Assembly: GCF_013911645.1 (NCBI RefSeq)
Contig: NZ_JACESV010000002.1
Span: 124,001 to 188,000 of the forward strand
Length of the DNA: 64,000 nucleotides
From: Allomuricauda sp.
GTDB taxonomy: Bacteria > Bacteroidota > Bacteroidia > Flavobacteriales > Flavobacteriaceae
Direction: 5' to 3'
How positions within the stretch are numbered: position 1 is the stretch's first letter; every line of letters starts with the position of its first letter. Shown piece by piece: positions 8,311 through 17,184 of the stretch. The notes beneath the pieces were generated by a model. The model did no database searches. It had not been told where the DNA came from and was given only the letters and a program-made list of their open reading frames with translations. The position numbers and the translations under genes are program-made.

Positions 8311-9732
8311 TTGAAGACCGTCCTTACCATCCTATATGTTCTGACCTCCGTTTGGGCCATTGGGGCCATAATTTATCACGGAAGAAGGCCGTCGCGCTCC
8401 ATAAGCTGGGCACTTGCCATTATAACTTTGCCCATTTTGGGAGCAGTTCTCTACTATCTGTTTGGGATGAATCGCAGAAAGTTTAAATTCTTCAACACAA
8501 AAGAATTTGAAAAAAGAAACAGATACACTCCCCCTAAAATTTCTGCCCAAGAAAAATTCCTGACCCATTTTGATGCAGATATTCGAAAAGAAAGACTCAA
8601 CCGATTAATAAAAGCCAACTCCAACACCACTGCAAAAACAGGGAACAAAATAATACCTCTTCAAGATGGCGAGGAAACCTTTAATGTACTTTTCAAAGCC
8701 ATGGAAGAGGCCAAAAACTTTATCCATGTACAGTACTATATTTTGGAAAGAGGCACCCTTTTGGACAAAATGTTGGAACTTTTTGAAAGAAAAATCAAAG
8801 AAGGTGTAGAGGTTAGGATTATTTACGATTCCTTGGGCAGCTACCAATTAAGGGGGCGACCCAGGAAAAAGTTTCAGGATGTTGGGGTAAAAATCTATCC
8901 CATAATGCCGATCCGACTTAAAAACCTACTGTTTTCGCTCAATTTTAGGAACCATCGAAAAATTGTGATCATAGACAACAAAGTGGCTTTTACCGGGGGT
9001 GTCAATGTTTCCGATAAATACATTAAACGAGAAAACGAACTGGGCAAATGGAAAGACACCCACTTAAAACTCGAAGGGCCTATTGTAAACGATCTACATC
9101 TGATTTTCCTTAAAGATTACTTTTTTGCAAGCAACAAAGAGGATTTTCATATCGCAGACTACCTATCCGAGCAACAAACGGCAGGCGATGTTCGTGCACA
9201 AGTGGTGGCAGGGGGGCCAGATTCCAAGCATCCGACCATTATGCAACAATATATTGGCATGATGAACCAAGCCAAAAATTCCATTTGCATAGCAAATCCT
9301 TATTTTGTGCCAGGGGAGGCTTTTTTACAAAGTTTAAAAATTACCGCAATGGAGGGTGTAAGCATCTCCCTTTTGGTACCCAAAAAATCAGATTCCAAAG
9401 CAGCTAAGTTTGCCATGTTCTCCCATTTTGAAGAATTGCTTCAGGTTGGCGTAAAAATATATCTTCGAGAAGATTTCTCCCATAGCAAAATAATGATTGT
9501 CGACGATGATCTGGTGTCCATCGGATCTGGAAATTTTGATATCCGAAGCTTTGAACTCAACTACGAGACCAACATCCTTATTTATAACAAGGAAATTAAC
9601 ACCGAAATGACAGCAGAGTTTCAAAAAATATGTAACAAATCGGAACCCGTTACCTTGGAGCGCTATCAGAACAGGACCATTTGGTTCAGATTTTTGGAAG
9701 GATTGTTCAAATTCTTCAAACCGCTGTTATAA
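8311..9732 (+). CDS. cls: Cardiolipin synthase (phospholipase D superfamily)
   Basis: A 473-residue protein started by a TTG at 8311; no ATG is available before residue 53. Two N-terminal membrane helices (residues ~3-22 and ~32-52) are followed by paired HKD motifs, H215-x-K-x4-D222 (NHRKIVIIDN) and H391-x-K-x4-D398 (HSKIMIVDDD). These are the two halves of a bacterial Cls active site that condenses phosphatidylglycerol into cardiolipin at the inner membrane. Length matches the family. It follows envelope/stress genes and the MITE-like repeat. The C-terminus ends in a basic/aromatic tail. Confidence 0.93.
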   Translation: MKTVLTILYVLTSVWAIGAIIYHGRRPSRSISWALAIITLPILGAVLYYLFGMNRRKFKFFNTKEFEKRNRYTPPKISAQEKFLTHFDADIRKERLNRLIKANSNTTAKTGNKIIPLQDGEETFNVLFKAMEEAKNFIHVQYYILERGTLLDKMLELFERKIKEGVEVRIIYDSLGSYQLRGRPRKKFQDVGVKIYPIMPIRLKNLLFSLNFRNHRKIVIIDNKVAFTGGVNVSDKYIKRENELGKWKDTHLKLEGPIVNDLHLIFLKDYFFASNKEDFHIADYLSEQQTAGDVRAQVVAGGPDSKHPTIMQQYIGMMNQAKNSICIANPYFVPGEAFLQSLKITAMEGVSISLLVPKKSDSKAAKFAMFSHFEELLQVGVKIYLREDFSHSKIMIVDDDLVSIGSGNFDIRSFELNYETNILIYNKEINTEMTAEFQKICNKSEPVTLERYQNRTIWFRFLEGLFKFFKPLL

Positions 9733-9799
9733 GCCCATCTCAATTCTTATTTGCATCAATCATTGATTCAATAGAGATAAGTCAACCCCAGTACAAAAC

Positions 9800-9807
9800 T
9801 ATCTTTG
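9800..9807 (+). promoter_or_regulatory. Candidate -7 promoter box for the barrel gene
   Basis: TATCTTTG matches TAnnTTTG and ends 18 bp before the ATG at 9826, a common arrangement in Bacteroidota. The -33 element is not obvious. Confidence 0.45.
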
Positions 9808-9825
9808 TATCAAAATAAAACAATC

Positions 9826-10290
9826 ATGAAGAATCTATTTTTAATACTATTTTTAATTGGAGCAACAACCGTAAGTGCCCAGAGCATATCAAAAAACGCA
9901 TTGGGTATAAGAGTAGGCGACAACGACGGATTTGGAGGGGAAATCTCCTATCAACGCTATCTTAAGGAAAACAACAGATTGGAGTTTGACCTTGGTTGGA
10001 GGGATTCTAACAACGTGGATGCATTTAAATTGGTAGGTCTTTATCAATGGGTAATGCCAATTGACGGAGGTTTTAACTGGTATGTTGGTGCCGGTGGCGG
10101 TGTAGGGTCTTTTGATGCAGGCGATAACGATGGCGTTTTTGCCCTTGTCGCCGGTGATATTGGTATTGAGTATGATTTTGAAATCCCATTGCTCATTTCG
10201 CTGGATATGAGACCTGAACTAGGTTTTAACGACAATTATTCCGATGACCTCGACTTGGATATAGCACTTGGACTCCGATATCAGTTCTAA
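9826..10290 (+). CDS. Small outer-membrane beta-barrel protein
   Basis: A 154-residue protein from the ATG at 9826; a TTG 21 bp upstream overlaps the promoter box and is rejected. A Sec signal peptide (MKNLFLILFLIGATTVSAQ) ends at an AQ cleavage site. The mature part has alternating hydrophobic/polar strands with Gly- and Asp-rich turns and ends in LGLRYQF, a C-terminal Phe typical of barrels inserted by BamA. Its size suits an 8-stranded OmpX/OmpW-like barrel. No specific family name can be given. A strong terminator follows directly. Confidence 0.8.
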   Translation: MKNLFLILFLIGATTVSAQSISKNALGIRVGDNDGFGGEISYQRYLKENNRLEFDLGWRDSNNVDAFKLVGLYQWVMPIDGGFNWYVGAGGGVGSFDAGDNDGVFALVAGDIGIEYDFEIPLLISLDMRPELGFNDNYSDDLDLDIALGLRYQF

Positions 10291-10311
10291 ACAACATATA
10301 ATCACATGTAT

Positions 10312-10340
10312 AAGGGCAAATCATGATTTGCCCTTTTTTT
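10312..10340 (+). terminator. Rho-independent terminator after the barrel gene
   Basis: A perfect 24-bp palindrome (10312-10335, arms AAGGGCAAATCA and its complement) followed by a run of T to 10340. Its centre contains the ATG (10323) from which the next ORF could be read. Confidence 0.85.
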
Positions 10341-10985
10341 AACCCTTTAACCTTGAAAAGAAAACTAAAGCTACTTTTTCTACTACCCATAGCCGTATTT
10401 TTAGTAATCGTAATTTTGAAAGAACCCAAAAACACAATCCCCAACAGTATAAAGCAAGAGGTTGAAATTGCATTGCAGCATTTTCCAGAACTTAAGGGCA
10501 TTCCCATTAAATTCAAGTTTAAAAAAAGCATTAAAAAATCGGTGATGCAGGCCCAACCCACGTGGAGCGGCCTTCTTAAATCCAAAAACAAGCGCAGCTA
10601 TGTAATTTTAATCAGTGAAAAGTTTAAAATATCCGGGGAAGAGTTTAAAACGGCAGATGTTCCCAAAGATGTTTTAATTGGATGGATAGGCCACGAACTC
10701 GGTCATGTTATGGACTACCAACAGCGGAGCAACCTTAACCTTATTGGTTTTGGGATTCGCTATGTGCTTTTGAAGGAATTTGTTAAAAAAGCGGAACGTG
10801 CTGCGGATTCGTTTGCGGTATCTCGGGGTATGTCCGAATATATTTTGAAGACCAAACGGTTTATTCTTAACCATTCCCAAATTGATGAAACCTACAAAAC
10901 AAGGATAAAACAATATTACCTCTCTCCTGATGAAATTATGGAAATGGTAAAGGAGCAAGACTCCATTAAAGACAACTTCTTATGA
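10323..10985 (+). CDS. Membrane-anchored zinc-metallopeptidase-like protein (HExxH)
   Basis: A 220-residue reading from the ATG at 10323. That ATG sits inside the terminator palindrome, and a TTG at 10353 (LKRKLKLLFLL) is an equally likely or better start. One membrane helix (residues ~15-32) precedes a soluble domain with GHELGHVMDYQ and, downstream, AERAADSFAV. HExxH plus a later Glu in an ExxxD context is the gluzincin (M48-like) zinc site. The protein is short for M48 and no further family is recognised. It would face the periplasm or cytoplasm depending on orientation. It overlaps the convergent GH3-type gene by 6 bp. Confidence 0.75.
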   Translation: MICPFFNPLTLKRKLKLLFLLPIAVFLVIVILKEPKNTIPNSIKQEVEIALQHFPELKGIPIKFKFKKSIKKSVMQAQPTWSGLLKSKNKRSYVILISEKFKISGEEFKTADVPKDVLIGWIGHELGHVMDYQQRSNLNLIGFGIRYVLLKEFVKKAERAADSFAVSRGMSEYILKTKRFILNHSQIDETYKTRIKQYYLSPDEIMEMVKEQDSIKDNFL

Positions 10986-12503
10986 TTGTTGGGATACAAA
11001 ATCCTCCCATTCCTTAAAGCGATCCTCCCCCATTACCCGTTCCATTTTTACCTGACCGCCCTTTTTCTTGTTTGCCCCGTTCCAATCGGCGAACATTTGT
11101 TGGGGCACAAAATTCACTTTTACACCTTCCAAAGCTTTGCTTCGGGCCACTTTATAGTTTTTATTGGCTTCTTTTAGGTAGTTGTCCAAAACAGTTGCTG
11201 TTTTTTCTTCATCCAAACTTTTATCGGACCCCAAATACCAGGAGTGGTAAAAACCATCATCAAAACGTTTGGCGCAAAGGGTATATTCGGGAATCTTGAT
11301 ATTCAGTTCTTCTTCCAAATGTTTCACGGCATCATTCAACTTGTTTACCGAAAGTTGAGAACCTACGGTATTCAAAAAAAACTTGGTGCGCCCTGTAATT
11401 TTTATTTCAGCACGTTCCACATCAGTAAAGGCAATGGTGTCGCCAATAATGTACCGCCATGCTCCAGATACGGTGGATATGATCAGAACGTAATCCACAT
11501 CTTCTTCCACCTCATCCAACGCAATAGAGGGTGCATCATCCGTTAGGGAGCCATCTTGATTCACATATTGCGGGTTAAACGGTACAAACTCAAAATAGAT
11601 ACCATTATCTGTTATGAGTTTCATCGCCGAGGTCTCCGGACGATTTTGGCAGGCAAAGAATCCTTCGGAAGCCAAATAGGTATCAATAATTTGTATGGGA
11701 TGATCCAACAAGGCATTAAAACTTTTTTCGTAAGGATCAAAAGCTACCCCTCCGGAGGTGTAGGCCTGTAAATTGGGCCATATCTCGTGAATGTTTTCCA
11801 CATTATGATAATCTATAACCTTTTTGAGCATTAGCTCCATCCAAGAAGGAATTCCACTAAGCGCACCAATATCCCAATTTTTGGCATTTTTGGCTATGGA
11901 GAGGACACGCTCGTCCCAATCGTCTATTTTGGCGATTTCATCTCCGGGTTTATAGTATTTTTTAAACCAAAACGGAATGTTACTGGCACTTATTCCGCTA
12001 ATTTCACCCTCCTTTTTACCGTCGCGCTCCTGTAGGTTGGTGGAACTCCCCAACATCATGATTTCCTTCTCGAAAAAATCCGCAGGCATATCAAAATTGC
12101 TCATGGCAAACACTTGGTGCCTGCCTGCCCGGGTAATGGAATCCAACATATCTTTGGTAACGGGTATTCTTTTGGGTTTTTTTCCCGTGGTACCGGATGA
12201 TAGTGCAAAAAAATCAGGACTGCCCGGCCAGGTAATGTCAGCTTCGCCCTCAATGGTCTTGTTCCACCATTCCTCGGTGATCTTGTTGTAATCATGATAA
12301 GGTACGGCTTCGGAAAACGCCTTTTGGGGGTCATCGGATTTTAAAATGGAAGCAAAATTATAGTGCTGTCCAAACTGCGTATCCTTGGCCTTGTCCAACA
12401 ATTCTTCCAAAACTTTTTGCTGTTCCTCGACCGGGCTTGTTTCCTTGCTTAGAGCATCTCGAGCTTCGATAACGCCTTTTATAATGTTTCCTATGATTGC
12501 CAT
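10980..12503 (-). CDS. GH3-family acyl-adenylating enzyme (GH3 auxin-responsive promoter family)
   Basis: A 507-residue protein. The ATP-binding P-loop motif SSGTTGKKPKRIPVT (residues 102-116) and the overall length match the GH3 family of the ANL adenylate-forming superfamily. Plant members conjugate hormones such as jasmonate or auxin to amino acids; bacterial members are frequent in Bacteroidota but their substrates are unknown. Other recognisable blocks are GALSGIPSWMELML and ITGRTKFFLN. No signal peptide, so cytosolic. It is monocistronic, convergent with the metallopeptidase-like gene. The plant-derived family name must not be read as function here. Confidence 0.9.
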   Translation of the reverse strand: MAIIGNIIKGVIEARDALSKETSPVEEQQKVLEELLDKAKDTQFGQHYNFASILKSDDPQKAFSEAVPYHDYNKITEEWWNKTIEGEADITWPGSPDFFALSSGTTGKKPKRIPVTKDMLDSITRAGRHQVFAMSNFDMPADFFEKEIMMLGSSTNLQERDGKKEGEISGISASNIPFWFKKYYKPGDEIAKIDDWDERVLSIAKNAKNWDIGALSGIPSWMELMLKKVIDYHNVENIHEIWPNLQAYTSGGVAFDPYEKSFNALLDHPIQIIDTYLASEGFFACQNRPETSAMKLITDNGIYFEFVPFNPQYVNQDGSLTDDAPSIALDEVEEDVDYVLIISTVSGAWRYIIGDTIAFTDVERAEIKITGRTKFFLNTVGSQLSVNKLNDAVKHLEEELNIKIPEYTLCAKRFDDGFYHSWYLGSDKSLDEEKTATVLDNYLKEANKNYKVARSKALEGVKVNFVPQQMFADWNGANKKKGGQVKMERVMGEDRFKEWEDFVSQQS

Positions 12504-12586
12504 ATTGGGTAAATTATTGAATCAAATTTACCTACATAGCTGCAATCCGATTTACTCAATCCATTTTTAGATTGACTTAAATGATC

Positions 12587-12883
12587 TTAAAGATTTATTG
12601 TTGCCTCCAAGGATGGCGATAATCTGGAAGCTTTTTGGGTTTCGGGCTGCACAAAGTTATTGGCAATTTTGGAAAAAAGAGGCTCTGGAGTTTCTTCGTG
12701 TACGCAAACATGCCCACTGGATGAGTTGACCTCAATTACGACCAAGGAAAGATAATCCATAAGGTGTTCTGCCTCATTGATCAGGATTCTTACAACTTGT
12801 AACCGTACAGCATATTCCAAATTAACAATATGCAGATGGCTCAACTTGCTTTTGCCCGCTACATTTTTCCAGATAATTTTCAA
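12587..12883 (-). CDS. Hypothetical protein
   Basis: A 98-residue ORF with a TTG start at 12883. It lies downstream of a TATTTTTG box on the same strand (12905-12898), a match to the Bacteroidota -7 consensus but very close to the start. The sequence has mixed composition with a hydrophobic middle (YLSLVVIEV) and a Cys/His-containing stretch (SGHVCVHEE). No family is recognised. The gap of 83 bp to the GH3-type start shows no terminator. It may be a real small gene or a chance ORF. Confidence 0.35.
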   Translation of the reverse strand: MKIIWKNVAGKSKLSHLHIVNLEYAVRLQVVRILINEAEHLMDYLSLVVIEVNSSSGHVCVHEETPEPLFSKIANNFVQPETQKASRLSPSLEATINL

Positions 12884-13179
12884 GCCTAGTTTTTATACAA
12901 AAATAGTTCAAATAATATTTACCTTACATTTAAGATACATTAATTTAACATTGAAAAATAACTTGTCCCAGAATTGACTTGCAATAGAAGATGGACAGAT
13001 TATCAACCAGATAGAAGTGAGATTAACCCAATTCCGTTATTTTTTTAGATTTCAATAGGACTTATTGGATTCAACTTCTTAATCTTTTCATAAATATGAA
13101 AATCAAATGGTTCCATAGGCAAAAAATATCAAACTAACTCTTATATTTAGCCGATTACGAATAATTTTAAAAACAAAAA

Positions 13180-13407
13180 ATGACCCACGAGTTACTAGAA
13201 AAGGCGGAAGAGTTTGAAAAAAGGCCCATGAGCCACATGTCTACCAGCGATAGGGTTAAGGCCTCAAGGGAAGCAAAGAGCTTGATTCTTTCCATTAACG
13301 AGATCTACAAGAAAACCAAGGATTCCAAATTAATGGAAACCATGAAGAACATTACAGCTAAGAAGCGTAAAATAGAAAAACGACTTAAAGGTTCTCCTTT
13401 GGTTTAA
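13180..13407 (+). CDS. Small basic helical protein, unknown function
   Basis: A 75-residue protein with ATG at 13180, almost wholly predicted helical and rich in Lys/Glu (ITAKKRKIEKRLKGSP at the C-terminus). It contains a conserved-looking MSTSDRVKASREAKSLI block. No signal peptide or membrane segment. Small flavobacterial proteins of this type are common; I see no diagnostic motif. It stands alone, with a TATATTTA near-match to the -7 box upstream and a 14-bp hairpin downstream. Confidence 0.65.
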   Translation: MTHELLEKAEEFEKRPMSHMSTSDRVKASREAKSLILSINEIYKKTKDSKLMETMKNITAKKRKIEKRLKGSPLV

Positions 13408-13431
13408 TTACTAAAATTATATTCTTTTTGT

Positions 13432-13469
13432 GGAAGGATATTTGTACTTCCAAAAACAAATATCCTTCC
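13432..13469. repeat. Inverted repeat downstream of the small basic protein gene
   Basis: Perfect 14-bp arms (GGAAGGATATTTGT at 13432-13445 and its complement at 13456-13469) with a 10-nt loop. No strong T-run follows, so it could be an imperfect terminator or a protein site. Confidence 0.6.
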
Positions 13470-13703
13470 CAAAACTTTTGCTCTCCCACTTTCCCTAAAA
13501 TCGTAAACAGCTGAATTTCAGCAAATAAATCCTTATTTGTTAGGTAATTCCTGTCCCATACGGAACACTTTTTCCATTTACATAAGTTTTGCGACCAATT
13601 ATGTCTTAATTACTGCAATCAATAAAAATATGGATTGCAGTTGGTTGTGTTTTAGATAATTTAGGAGTGTAGTTTTAACTCAACTAAATAAACACTCAGA
13701 AAA

Positions 13704-13805
13704 ATGAACACTATAGAAGCAAAGCTAGGATACCTTTTTTGGTATGTTGTAATTGCACTATCCGTCTACTCTCTTTTAAGCAGTATCTACCTTTACATTA
13801 GTTAG
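13704..13805 (+). CDS. Possible 33-residue single-pass membrane peptide
   Basis: A short ORF (MNTIEAKLGYLFWYVV...) with one hydrophobic helix, in a 612-bp region (13408-14019) otherwise holding only the hairpin at 13432 and the terminator at 13865. The ORF is followed at the right distance by that terminator, and the upstream AT-rich stretch could hold a promoter. Coding is supported only by context and composition. Confidence 0.35.
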   Translation: MNTIEAKLGYLFWYVVIALSVYSLLSSIYLYIS

Positions 13806-13864
13806 CTATATAAACACTAGCACATCAATCAAAATACCCAGTATAGTTAGTAATGTGTCTTCAT

Positions 13865-13892
13865 GGGGCCCCTATTCAGGCGCCCCTTTTTT
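13865..13892 (+). terminator. Rho-independent terminator
   Basis: GGGGC / GCCCC stem (13865-13869 and 13882-13886) followed by six T. It fits as the end of the transcript carrying the 33-residue peptide. Confidence 0.6.
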
Positions 13893-14019
13893 CTATTCCA
13901 TTCTTGAAAGGAGTGCCAAATTCCAGTTTTACTCGTTCTTTTAAGTTGCTCACATCCCTTACAATAACTAGAGCTGGACATATACTATTTCCTTGTAAAG
14001 GAACCAATATCGTTTATCC

Positions 14020-15570
14020 TTACCAAATCGATTCCATCTTCTTTATGGATTCAATTGCAATGGGAGCCTGTTTATCCTCATTTACAATAATTAAGGTATT
14101 GTAAGGGCTTGTTGGAAATATTTGTTCAGTCATGGCAAGCATCCCCTTGTCCACAAACAACTCCATGGACGACCAATCCATTAATATTTTGAACTCTTTT
14201 ACATCTCCCGCTATACCGTTTAAAGGTGCTACATGCTTTTTGGCTCCAAAATCTTCCTGAAAATCAACCTTACCCGATAAGGCCCTATCTACCGAAAAAA
14301 TCCGGTTCCCCGAATCCATGCCCAATACAAGTACCTCATCCAATTCATTTTTAAATAATAGCTTGAACTTTTTAGCGGCCGTCCTAAGCCGAATCTCTGA
14401 TTGATTGAGCCCTTCTACCTGCAAGGTATCCGATGTATTGGGTGCTACCTCAACCTCATTGACCAGTGTTGAACTGGTCAAATCACTTATTTTGTCAATT
14501 GGGTAATTGGCCAAAAAGTAATTATCCGCAACTTTGTGCAACGACAATTTTCGAGGAACCGTCATTGCGCTTCGCCATTTTTTGGTCGGGGTGTCCTGGG
14601 CATAGTTCCAGTTGCTCATCCAACCAATAAAAAATCGACTGTTTCCTGGAACATTGTTATAGGTAACCCCTGCATAATTATCCGTGCCATAGTCCAACCA
14701 TTTAGTCTCTTTTTGATCGGAAGTAAAGACCTTACCATCAAAATCCCCAACAAAATATTGGGTTCCGCTACCGCCATTGGGCGCTCCGGGATTTATACTT
14801 ATGATCAGCACCCATTTTTCCTCTTCGGAACCATCTACTTGTAATGGAAAAAGGTCGGGACATTCCCATACACCGCCGTGGGCACCCTGCGATTTGCCAA
14901 AATCGCTCAAATAAGTCCAATCCTTTAAGTTCTTAGATGTATAAAATTTGGCATGGTCACCGGCAACCAAGGTCAAAATCCAACTTTGTGACGACTCGTG
15001 CCAAAATACTTTGGGGTCCCTAAAATCTTTAATGCCATCATTCTGTATTATAGGATTGCCTTCATATTTATTCCAAGTATCCCCATTGTCCAAACTATAA
15101 GCAATACCCTGTGTTTGAAAATCCTTTCTTCCTGCCTCTTCTCCTTCCTTGGAATGGTATGTGAAAATGGCCACCAAAGGTGCTTCCCCGTTTTCTCCAA
15201 AACCCGATGTATTTTTCTTGTCCACAACTGCACTTCCGGAAAAAATATAGCCCTGTTCATCAGGGTAAAGCGCAATGGGCTTGTGCTTCCAATGCACCAA
15301 GTCCTCACTTACCGCATGTCCCCAATGCATGGGCCCCCAAACAATATCCTCTGGGTAATATTGGTAAAAAAGATGGTAAACCCCTTGGTTAAAGACCAAA
15401 CCATTGGGGTCGTTCATCCATTTTTCCTTTGGTGAAAAGTGGAATTGCGGACGATATTCCTCATTGTACCATGATTCTTCTTCCGGTTGGTTCGGCACTT
15501 CTTCCCTTTTTTCCTTACAAGAGAGAAGTGCAACCACCACTATACAGCTAATAATTAGTCTTAACATCAC
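14020..15570 (-). CDS. GH32 family glycoside hydrolase lipoprotein (levanase/inulinase/invertase type)
   Basis: A 516-residue lipoprotein (lipobox VALLSC, Cys18). It carries the five-bladed-propeller signatures of GH32: WMNDPNG at 51-57 with nucleophile Asp54, FRDPK at 183-187 with the transition-state Asp, and WECPD at 235-239 with acid/base Glu236. The C-terminal ~150 residues are the usual beta-sandwich. It hydrolyses beta-fructosyl bonds of sucrose, inulin or levan, at the cell surface or in the periplasm. No fructan SusC/SusD, fructokinase or transporter lies nearby, so it is an orphan here. Exo versus endo action cannot be decided by eye. Confidence 0.92.
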   Translation of the reverse strand: MMLRLIISCIVVVALLSCKEKREEVPNQPEEESWYNEEYRPQFHFSPKEKWMNDPNGLVFNQGVYHLFYQYYPEDIVWGPMHWGHAVSEDLVHWKHKPIALYPDEQGYIFSGSAVVDKKNTSGFGENGEAPLVAIFTYHSKEGEEAGRKDFQTQGIAYSLDNGDTWNKYEGNPIIQNDGIKDFRDPKVFWHESSQSWILTLVAGDHAKFYTSKNLKDWTYLSDFGKSQGAHGGVWECPDLFPLQVDGSEEEKWVLIISINPGAPNGGSGTQYFVGDFDGKVFTSDQKETKWLDYGTDNYAGVTYNNVPGNSRFFIGWMSNWNYAQDTPTKKWRSAMTVPRKLSLHKVADNYFLANYPIDKISDLTSSTLVNEVEVAPNTSDTLQVEGLNQSEIRLRTAAKKFKLLFKNELDEVLVLGMDSGNRIFSVDRALSGKVDFQEDFGAKKHVAPLNGIAGDVKEFKILMDWSSMELFVDKGMLAMTEQIFPTSPYNTLIIVNEDKQAPIAIESIKKMESIW

Positions 15571-15757
15571 CTTGGGTTAAAATTCTTTTTCAAGATAAAC
15601 AAATTATATCTCCCGCCTTATATGCTTCATACACCATTTTGAATGACAAACAACGCTACGTTCAAAAAAATAATTCCCCCTTTCATGAAAGGAATGAAAC
15701 CAAAAATCTACCTATCTTTAAACAGCGTTTTGCAAACCCCAACTAAATCTAAATAAG

Positions 15758-16372
15758 TTGAGCAAAAACCTACTTTTAATCCTGACCCGAAACCCCGAAC
15801 TTGGCAAGTGCAAGACCCGATTGGCAGCCAAGGTAGGCGACAAAACGGCTTTGGATATTTACAATTTTTTGTTGGACAAAACCGTATCGTTTACCAAGGA
15901 TTTAAAAGTTGAAAAATGGGTGTATTATTCCGAAGAGGTTTGGGAAAATGATATATGGGACAACAAGGTGTATCAAAAAAAGCTTCAGAAAGGAAAAGAT
16001 TTGGGTGAACGGATGATGAACGCCTTTAAGGAAGGATTCCAAGCCGGTTTTGAAAATATCATCGTTATTGGAAGCGATATGTTCCACCTAAACCAGTCCG
16101 ATTTGGAAGAGGCTTTCTCAAAATTCAAAGATCACAACTATGTTGTGGGGCCTGCAGAAGATGGCGGATATTATCTTTTGGGCATGAAATCTTTGAGAGA
16201 AGAATTGTTCCAAAACAAAACTTGGGGCACAAACACCGTCCTTTCCGATACATTATCGGATTTAAAATTAGAAAAAATAGCCCTTTTGGACGAAAAAAAT
16301 GATGTTGATTACTACGAAGACATTAAAGACATAAAGGCCTTTGAGCCATTTTTAAAACATATAAGAAAATGA
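15758..16372 (+). CDS. TIGR04282-type arsenosugar biosynthesis glycosyltransferase (DUF2064)
   Basis: A 204-residue protein started by TTG at 15758. The N-terminal ILTRNPELGKCKTRLA resembles the nucleotide-sugar-binding start of the DUF2064/GT-A fold, and GPAEDGGYYLLGM holds the conserved acidic pair. The family is associated with arsenosugar loci. Its stop overlaps the start of the purine nucleoside phosphorylase gene (ATGA at 16369), so the two are translationally coupled, and ArsM follows with another ATGA overlap. Role (inference from context): transfer of a glycosyl unit onto, or trimming around, the arsenic-bearing ribose. Confidence 0.85.
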   Translation: MSKNLLLILTRNPELGKCKTRLAAKVGDKTALDIYNFLLDKTVSFTKDLKVEKWVYYSEEVWENDIWDNKVYQKKLQKGKDLGERMMNAFKEGFQAGFENIIVIGSDMFHLNQSDLEEAFSKFKDHNYVVGPAEDGGYYLLGMKSLREELFQNKTWGTNTVLSDTLSDLKLEKIALLDEKNDVDYYEDIKDIKAFEPFLKHIRK

Positions 16373-17184
16373 CACAGAAACAGATTGATGAATCCGTTGA
16401 ATACTTAAAAAAACGAGGGTTTGAAACTCCAGAAATAGGCATTGTTTTGGGAACCGGTCTGGGGCAGCTCATAGATAGCATTGAAGATCCCATCGAAGCC
16501 CATTACAACCACATACCCTATTTTCCTTTAGCAACGGTCGAATTCCACACAGGCAAACTGATCTACGGAACCATAGAGGGTAAAAAAGCAGTGGTAATGC
16601 AAGGACGCTTCCATTTGTACGAAGGCTACGATTTTTTGGATATTACCTACCCCATTCGGGTAATGCATCAATTAGGTATCAAAAAATTGTTCGTATCCAA
16701 TGCCGCGGGAGCCATTAACCTCGACTTTAAAAAAGGGGACATTATGTTGATAGAAGATCATATCAACCTACAAGGAGGTTCGCCATTGGCTTTTAAAAAT
16801 GTTGCAGAATTTGGGGACAGGTTTGTAGATATGAGCGAACCTTACGATCCAGAAATGCGCAAAAAAGTGGAAACCATAGCTGCACGCGAGAATATTTCTT
16901 TAAAAAAAGGGGTATATGCCTCGGTGGTAGGACCTCAACTGGAAACCAAAGCCGAATACCGTATGCTCAAAATTATGGGTGCCGATGCCGTGGGCATGAG
17001 CACCGTTCCCGAAGTAATTGTTGCCAATCATTTACGACTACCCATTGTAGCGGTATCCGTTTTGACCGATGAATGTGATCCAAATAACTTGGAACCTGTT
17101 GATGTTCAGGAAATTTTAAAGATTGCAGGGCAAACGGAACCTAAAATGATCAAGCTGTTTAAAGAATTAATCAAAGAACTATGA
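16369..17184 (+). CDS. Purine nucleoside phosphorylase
   Basis: A 271-residue protein of the trimeric PNP family, cleaving purine nucleosides with phosphate to base and ribose-1-phosphate. Landmarks are IVLGTGLGQL (phosphate loop), VVMQGRFHLYEGY, VSNAAGAIN, and GPQLETKAEYRML followed by GADAVGMSTVPEVIVANH (base- and ribose-binding region). Length is normal. It is coupled by 4-bp overlaps to the glycosyltransferase before and ArsM after. In arsenosugar loci a PNP is thought to remove adenine from the adenosyl-derived intermediate, releasing a sugar that can be elaborated (family context, not shown here). Confidence 0.93.
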   Translation: MTQKQIDESVEYLKKRGFETPEIGIVLGTGLGQLIDSIEDPIEAHYNHIPYFPLATVEFHTGKLIYGTIEGKKAVVMQGRFHLYEGYDFLDITYPIRVMHQLGIKKLFVSNAAGAINLDFKKGDIMLIEDHINLQGGSPLAFKNVAEFGDRFVDMSEPYDPEMRKKVETIAARENISLKKGVYASVVGPQLETKAEYRMLKIMGADAVGMSTVPEVIVANHLRLPIVAVSVLTDECDPNNLEPVDVQEILKIAGQTEPKMIKLFKELIKEL

